Notes under the pieces: generated by a model
The model's database searches: none
What the model was told of the DNA's origin: nothing
What the model saw: only the letters and a program-made list of their open reading frames with translations
Position numbers and translations under genes: made by a program
Part shown: positions 58,724 to 64,000 of the stretch, in pieces
How the letters are laid out: each line of letters begins with the position of its first letter
How positions within the stretch are numbered: position 1 is the stretch's first letter
Source: Cliona cf. orientalis
Taxonomy: Eukaryota; Porifera; Demospongiae; Clionaida; Clionaidae
Assembly (NCBI GenBank): GCA_963930775.1
Contig: OZ005698.1
Coordinates: 8,252,501-8,316,500, forward strand
Direction: 5' to 3'
Length of the DNA: 64,000 nt

Positions 58724-59372
58724 CCGATTATGGGCGGGGTTGTACGGGTCAATTGAACTTTGAACTCCGAAATATTTAACATGAAAATAAAGCGTTCCTA
58801 TAGACAAGCTTGTTGTAGCTAGGTAACAGGCCTTAGCTACCTCTAAAGGCTTTGTTGACAACTACATAAGTTGCCAGAAGCCTCACGTTCTTCTGTCCCG
58901 CCGTACACTATCGAACTAAACGCTGTAGTAGCGTCTAAAAGCTTAGAAGCCTTCTTACCTCGATCATGGCCGCCGTCTTCAAGTCTGCCGCTCGCGTTCA
59001 AGGTTGGCTTCACAAAGCGGCTACTCGTAGGTAGTCGCTATCCACTCGTCTAGCTATGGACCAAGCGCCATGGCTGTAGCTCTGTTGGTTCAACGATAAT
59101 AGCCTCGAACTTTCGCCCGGGTCGATCGTAATGGCGATCGAGCGGCTTGGTTAACGGTATCGGTCACACCCACTTAATTGCTACCGGCGCGACCTGAAGC
59201 CATAACTTAGTAGCGGCGGTCAGCGGCTAACCACAAACCGGACGTAGAGCGTAGTAGCCTAGCGCTATGCACGAAAAACGCGAAGAAAACGGCTTTGACG
59301 CCATTTGGCGTCAATCGCCTATAATGTACATTACGTATATGACGCCAATTGGCGTCTATCGCCCATAATCGG
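58724..59372. mobile_element. 649-bp TTAA-flanked element with a CpG-rich, exon-like core
   Basis: TTAA at 58720-58723 and 59373-59376; ends CCGATTATGGGCG and its exact inverse. Near the right end GACGCCATTTGGCGTC and GACGCCAATTGGCGTC are tandem palindromes. The core (about 58860-59250) is CpG-rich. It contains on the plus strand MAAVFKSAARVQGWLHKAAT (from 58967) and on the minus strand GCGGCCATGATCGAG followed by a GTAAGA donor. No transposase; piggyBac-like by TTAA and CC ends. Confidence 0.7.
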
Positions 59373-59376
59373 TTAA

Positions 59377-60919
59377 AATAGATTTATATAATATATCTTT
59401 CCCAGTGGTGCTATGGCACCCTAGCTAGCTAGCACTTACTCTCCCAAAAAAAAGAGCGAGTATGCATGTGTGTGTGTGTGTGTGTGTGTTCGTGAGTGAT
59501 ATGACAAAACTCGCAAGGTACTGCGTGTGAGTCAAATTTAGTAGTATTTTGTGTGTGTGTGTGTGCTTAGCTCACACTGAGCGGGGCCATTCCTGGTGTC
59601 CACTCACTGCACACAAAGAGAGTAGAGGGGATCACACATGTAAGTATCACACAGTGGGATAGCATTTCAGCTAACATCCTGTGTGTGACTAGACACAGAG
59701 TTTCCATAGCATAAGCCAAAACCTGATTATACTTCATGGAGTGCTTACCCCAAAACTGCCACTACAGCAAACCACCTGGTACCTATTAAATTTATTTACA
59801 TACTACAAGCTAGATCACATCAGCACATAGCTAACTTTTCAGCCAAAAAGCCTAGAGCCATCTATTGATTGCAAACATGGACCTGACCCAGTCTAAAGTA
59901 TCAGGAATAAGTCATATCTGACCGTGGAAAATGACCTTCTGACCGCCAGTAGTTGTTTGGCAGGTACCTTTCAAAATTCTTGAAGTCATAAGGTTTGGCT
60001 AAGTCAAAATGTAGTACAGACAGTGAAATTAATATCAAATTTGCAAGGAAATCTTGTGGGTAATGGAAGGAAAGGGAGAGGGAGAGAGAAAGAGAGAGGA
60101 GGGGGAGGGAGAGAGAGTAAGAGAACAGTTTAAGGATATATCTACAATACCAAAACTACCCGACATCGATGAGCAAGGATACTGGGTCATCCAATATGCT
60201 TTATTGGAACATGTAGGGTCAAACCATAGGGAAGTATATTTGCTTAAATTGATAAAAAAATAATATCAAGCAGGCCACAGGATAATCCAACATTACCACA
60301 ATTAATGATGCAAACAGGAGATTCCATTACCCAATTTAAAAATTACTGCCCAGTCAGCAATTAATAAACTAGGCAAGCTCATAAAATACAATTAATGTAT
60401 ACACACTGGTAAAAATTTTGGTATGCAAACAGTACAGGGTTTAATTAAAACTGGAGTACTTACTATTAGCCGCTAGCCACTACATACTTAAAAATTGCTC
60501 AGTGTAAAGCAAAATTATAAATTTACAAGCACCAACTGGTTAGTAGTAGTAGTGCCACACAAGGGAGCTCGCGCTCCACTGATTTTCTAAGGCCACAGTT
60601 TAGTAATTCACTGCAGCTAGACATTCAGTGTTGCATACACTATCACACACACACACACGGACGGACGGACGGACGTACACACATGGACGTCAACTACATC
60701 ACACATACATGCACACACAATAATATTACTATTATGCATACAGCGTGATCGACTCAAGCACGTTATGCTGACACGAGTAAGAGCAGGGATGCACGCTCAG
60801 TATAACTGCACACTTCACACAAGCACTGTCGTGTCAATAAAATGAGGCAGTGACGGAGAACAAGGTAAACACGTACACATCAGCACTGAGTAATGCATGG
60901 AAGTTATGTCACGTGTGAA

Positions 60920-60959
<40 letters not shown>

Positions 60960-61693
60960 AGGAGGGAGGGAGAGAGGGAGAGAGAGTGAGGAGAGAGACC
61001 GAGTATATACACAGACCAGTGACTGTGCACCACTCCATATCTGCCCACATACACACTATGGAAGGCACCAGCTGCTACATAGCACTGAAAGTGTCCAAGG
61101 AAAGAATCTGTCACAGTCTATCATCGAACAACAATAGTTGGCCTATTTTCACTGGCAAACAACCAGCTACCTGAGATGGTTCCCGGGGCAATTATGTATA
61201 TACTAGCTCAACTACCTGCTGTTTGCCTATGTACTACCGGTACCACACTATGGACCCATTAAAGAAGTACAGTGTACTGATACAAGGTGAGTGAGGTAGC
61301 TAACTATCTATGCGTATACTAATAGGAGCCCGCCATTTCGTACAAAGGCCTGACAGTCACTTCACTGGCGTGAGAACGGAGGGAAGGGGATAGAGAACTC
61401 GGAAAGAGAGAGAGAAAGAGGCTAGTATGTAACTTGTAGCTTCAGGAAAATATTTGGTTCTGTATTCAACAGCTCCCTAGGCGACAAGAGGTGAAAATAG
61501 TGTGACAATACGTACGTGGCGGGAATACGCACTATTTGAGTGCGCGCTGTCTATCCTTACAGCAGTTAGAAGAGCCTAACACTAGTACACAACTAGCTAG
61601 CTAATCAAATACACAGATATCGCAACACAATACTCTACAACTACGTCCAACACATAGCTACGAAATTGTACAGTGAAAAAGATATGGCACTCA
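59377..61693. other. Intron or flanking sequence with microsatellites
   Basis: GT runs (59467-59489, about 59550-59565), a GA-rich tract (60065-60120), CA plus a GGAC tetranucleotide run (60643-60676) and GA (60919-60993). One plus-strand stretch (60129-60263, LPDIDEQGYWVIQYALLEHV) looks protein-like but has no donor and no neighbours. Confidence 0.45.
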
Positions 61694-61860
61694 CCTTCAA
61701 CTTGGTTCAAACTCTGCGCGTAGTGCTCTCCTTCTCGCCGTCTCACTGAGTAGTGGCGCTCTGAACGACGAACACCTCCCAGCGAAGCACAGCTATACTT
61801 GATAGTAGTTAGTTCGAGTTGACGTTCCAATCTCGCGCTCTGACTTTTTGAGCTGAAGCG
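61694..61860 (-). promoter_or_regulatory. Probable promoter and non-coding first exon (minus strand)
   Basis: A donor, GTTGAAG|GTGAGTGCC, ends at 61694. Upstream on the minus strand the sequence is GC-richer, with CGCGCG clusters and TATATAC-like AT blocks near 61910. There is no neighbouring coding exon, so it is probably the 5' UTR exon of the Q-rich gene; its next exon would be 47050-47108 (acceptor TTTCACAG). ARPC3 ends only about 350 bp upstream on the same strand. Confidence 0.45.
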
Positions 61861-62201
61861 CGGCTAAATGTATTCACGACCTTTAATTTAGCGCGCGCTA
61901 ATTGGCATACCGTATATAATTTTCTCCAAAAACAAGTAAAATTTTCAAAATTTCAATTAATTTTCATTCAAGCATTACGCTTTCAGGCAGGTCTAATAGA
62001 CTATTGCATATGGTGGTTAAATTCAACACATGCAAATATCAACACGCTGCTCTTGTACTCTGATAGAGATATGTACACTCAAAAAAATTAATAGAAACAC
62101 ACATCAAATATATTGCATCTGATGACCTGAAGCTACAGCAACTATCATTGGAGTACATTATCAATCACTAGAAATATTAAAACGTTCAACTATAATATAA
62201 A

Positions 62202-62207
62202 TTTATT
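62202..62207 (-). terminator. AATAAA overlapping the ARPC3 stop codon
   Basis: The end reads CAA TAA AT on the minus strand, so AATAAA contains the stop. Whether it is used for polyadenylation cannot be told; a stop this close to cleavage would leave a very short 3' UTR. Confidence 0.3.
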
Positions 62208-62278
62208 GTCCAGGACCTGAAAGGCTCTTGTCCATGAAGCGTCTCTTGGTGAAACAAAGCCACCACTGCAGGATGGAG

Positions 62279-62318
<40 letters not shown>

Positions 62319-63491
62319 CAAAGAGGGGGAAGAAAAGGGAAAAAAATGAAGCAGAAGTGTGCAAAAATTAATGATTATTAACAAGGTATACCTTCCAATG
62401 GCAAAAATGTCACTGGGCAGCTGGGCATGTTACTAACACTAACCTCAAGGTGCTCAGTTTGCAGCAGTTATCACAAGAGAGGGTGATAAGTCCCACCTTC
62501 CTATCAATTACAACCACCTCCATGGGCAGTGAAGGCAAGCCACACTCACACTTCAAATACCCACAGGAACTCACATAATCAATCTCTCTCACACACACAC
62601 ACATATATAATAAATACCCTGGCCTTGCCCCCCCCCTCCCCCTTCTGATTTTTGGGGGGGGGGGGGGGGGGGGGGGGGGAGGATGGCGTCGAGGCAAAAT
62701 TAATAATACCCCAAGTCATAATCATTTCCTAGACACAGCTACATATAGGTACATATTTGATATTGTGGAACTACTTTTCCGGAGGAAAGCAAGTGGGGAA
62801 AAATAATCATTCCATACTTGAACTGGTATTGTACTATACTAAATAGTATCACTAGGAGGGGCTAATTCAAGCTAGACAGGTTAAAATCTATCGAGACACA
62901 TTTCTATTTCAGAGTCACTCTGAGTGGTGTTTTATGTTGACAGAATACGTCTACCTTGCTGGGCTTGTCGTCTTGGCCAAACACCCTCTCAACGATCCTC
63001 TGGCCCATCTCTTGGCGCATCTGGGTGAAGTACTGACGCATTTGATCTGGTGTGTGTGTTTTGTGATAAGAGAAATGGAGGGGAAGAGGGAGAGAGAGAA
63101 AAAGAGAGAGGGAGGGAGGGAGGGAGGGAGGGAGGAGAGAGAGAGAGGGAGGGAGGGAGGGAGGAGAGAGAAAGAGAGAGGGAGGGAGGAAGAGGGAGAG
63201 AAAGACAAAAACGTTGATATACAATTTTGTTGAAAATGCACATCATAAAAAAAAATTTGCAATCAAGCCAAAAGTGAAACTGCATGAAGACATGACACAT
63301 TCTTCAACTTTATTACAATAGACTCTGCTCTCCATTCAGCATACACACAAATAAATCCACTTACCACTTTCACCCCTGTTGCTGGGTTTGGTCATGAAGG
63401 CATTCAGAGGGAACCGTGTGTCTCCGGGAATGTCAAAACTAGACACAGCCAGCGTGGCAAGCGACTTGTTAGCCTCATTCCTACTTGGGCA
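62203..63491 (-). CDS. ARPC3: Arp2/3 complex subunit 3 (p21-Arc), C-terminal three exons
   Basis: Exons 63365-63491, 62955-63046 and 62203-62265 join in phase. They give [20 protein letters not shown] then [20 protein letters not shown], then [19 protein letters not shown] and FGQDDKPSK, then [20 protein letters not shown] and stop. This matches the C-terminal half of ARPC3 in known animals nearly residue for residue in spacing (IPGxxxFPLNA, KPSKWW, [14 protein letters not shown]). ARPC3 is a structural subunit of the Arp2/3 complex, which nucleates branched actin in the cytoplasm. The first half lies beyond the right edge. CT-rich microsatellites directly precede the two internal 3' splice sites. 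AATAAA overlaps the stop codon. Confidence 0.95.
62277..62317 (+). repeat. GA microsatellite upstream of the last ARPC3 exon
   Basis: CT-rich in the gene sense, starting about 11 bases from the acceptor at 62266-62267. Confidence 0.9.
62446..62573 (-). other. Exon-like cysteine-rich ORF in the ARPC3 intron
   Basis: [20 protein letters not shown] then [20 protein letters not shown] is open, with six cysteines (CxxxxCxC ... CxxCC) and a GTTAGT donor after LR. A CC/GAG acceptor is weak, and the phases (1 and 2) do not fit inclusion in ARPC3. It could be a nested exon of another gene or chance. Confidence 0.3.
62654..62679 (+). repeat. 26-base G run
   Basis: Uninterrupted G following a C-rich stretch (CCCCCCCCTCCCCC), giving an imperfect C/G inverted pair. 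Confidence 0.95.
63085..63207 (+). repeat. GA/GGGA microsatellite upstream of an ARPC3 exon
   Basis: CT/CCCT-rich in the gene sense, starting about 40 bases from the acceptor of exon 62955-63046. It contains two runs of GGGA. Confidence 0.9.
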
Positions 63492-64000
63492 CTGTACAGC
63501 GCCAATCATACCATGGCCAATGTGCGCGAGTGTGTGTATGCAAAAAAAAAATAATATCATACTAAGTAAAGGACGCTTGTATACCGATATTATTATATAA
63601 ATCATTATATGGTAGTATTCAAAGATGCTTGTGTAAGTTGTATGATATGGATATACACACATATATAGGTTTAGAAACTCGGCAGATCAGTATCCTTTAT
63701 GAAGCTAGCGTATCAAATGAACTCGCATCAAAAGTAATAAAATAAGCTGTATCGACTTAATCTCCGGATAAGAAAGGGTATCATCCTCGTAGTCATGATC
63801 ATCCAGATAGAGCTAAACAACCCTCACTGTTGCCATTCACTAAACCCACACACCATATAATACTATATAGATTAGGCAATCCAAACAAAATTTGTCAATT
63901 TATTGTCCACACAGACCATTATTGTGTAAAGATTAGTTCATGTCATACACAACCTATTCCTGCTGCTTTGAAAATAAATAGAGGATGAAGCTCTTTAGAT
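63492..64000 (-). other. ARPC3 intron, nothing recognised
   Basis: AT-rich non-coding sequence upstream (gene sense) of the 63365-63491 exon. No further ARPC3 exon is seen before the window ends. Confidence 0.5.

Noticed and set aside
59070-59160. tRNA-like stretch TAGCTCTGTTGGTTCAAC with a later GGGTCGATCGTAATGG
   Set aside because: The D arm and acceptor do not pair and the B box is poor. It lies inside the TTAA element and is more simply part of it.
60129-60263. Plus-strand frame LPDIDEQGYWVIQYALLEHV
   Set aside because: Protein-like, but it has no donor, no neighbouring exon and lies opposite the only genes of the region; kept only as a note.

Overview
This is animal nuclear DNA, most likely from a sponge (inference). 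The reasons are spliced genes with short introns, a Death domain joined to a long ankyrin array, a CARD-like helical domain exon, P-element-like transposase debris and very dense small inverted-repeat transposons (MITEs). There are no operons or ribosome binding sites, and the GC content looks moderate to low. I recognise few cellular genes, and all of them are on the minus strand.

Layout. 1-15 kb: a Death-domain/ankyrin-repeat gene on the minus strand. It starts at 14978 and runs off the left edge with 16 exons visible; its introns are filled with nested transposons. 15-21 kb: a broken P-element-like (THAP-family) transposase on the plus strand, itself interrupted by smaller elements. 21-29 kb: repeats, one exon-like ORF of unknown function, and two exons of a CARD-like gene on the minus strand (26528-28378). 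29-35.3 kb: a nest of mobile elements. An outer inverted-repeat element (29071-35261) carries a Ginger1-type DNA transposon (29089-32566) in its left terminal repeat. The Ginger1 protein joins a Gypsy-like integrase to an Ulp1-type cysteine protease and a PHD finger. The same nest holds a TTAA-flanked element, a tRNA-derived SINE and a three-unit tandem repeat.

36.4-37.1 kb: a single-exon gene for a secreted von Willebrand factor C (VWC) protein. 38.5-47.1 kb, probably with a non-coding first exon near 61.7-61.85 kb: a long-intron gene for a Gln/Ala/His-rich, probably nuclear, protein of about 598 residues that I do not recognise. 62.2-63.5 kb: the last three coding exons of ARPC3, the 21-kDa subunit of the actin-nucleating Arp2/3 complex. 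The long introns from 42 to 61 kb hold mainly GA/CT and CA/GT microsatellites, 26-27-base G runs and one TTAA-flanked element at 58.7-59.4 kb.

The genes do not form a pathway. The Death/ankyrin and CARD-like genes belong to the kind of expanded signalling or innate-sensing families seen in sponges; ARPC3 is housekeeping. The most informative feature is the Ginger1 copy. Its ends, CCGG target duplication and empty site can be read directly, and it carries two visible lesions in the integrase core, while the protease triad and PHD zinc ligands are intact.
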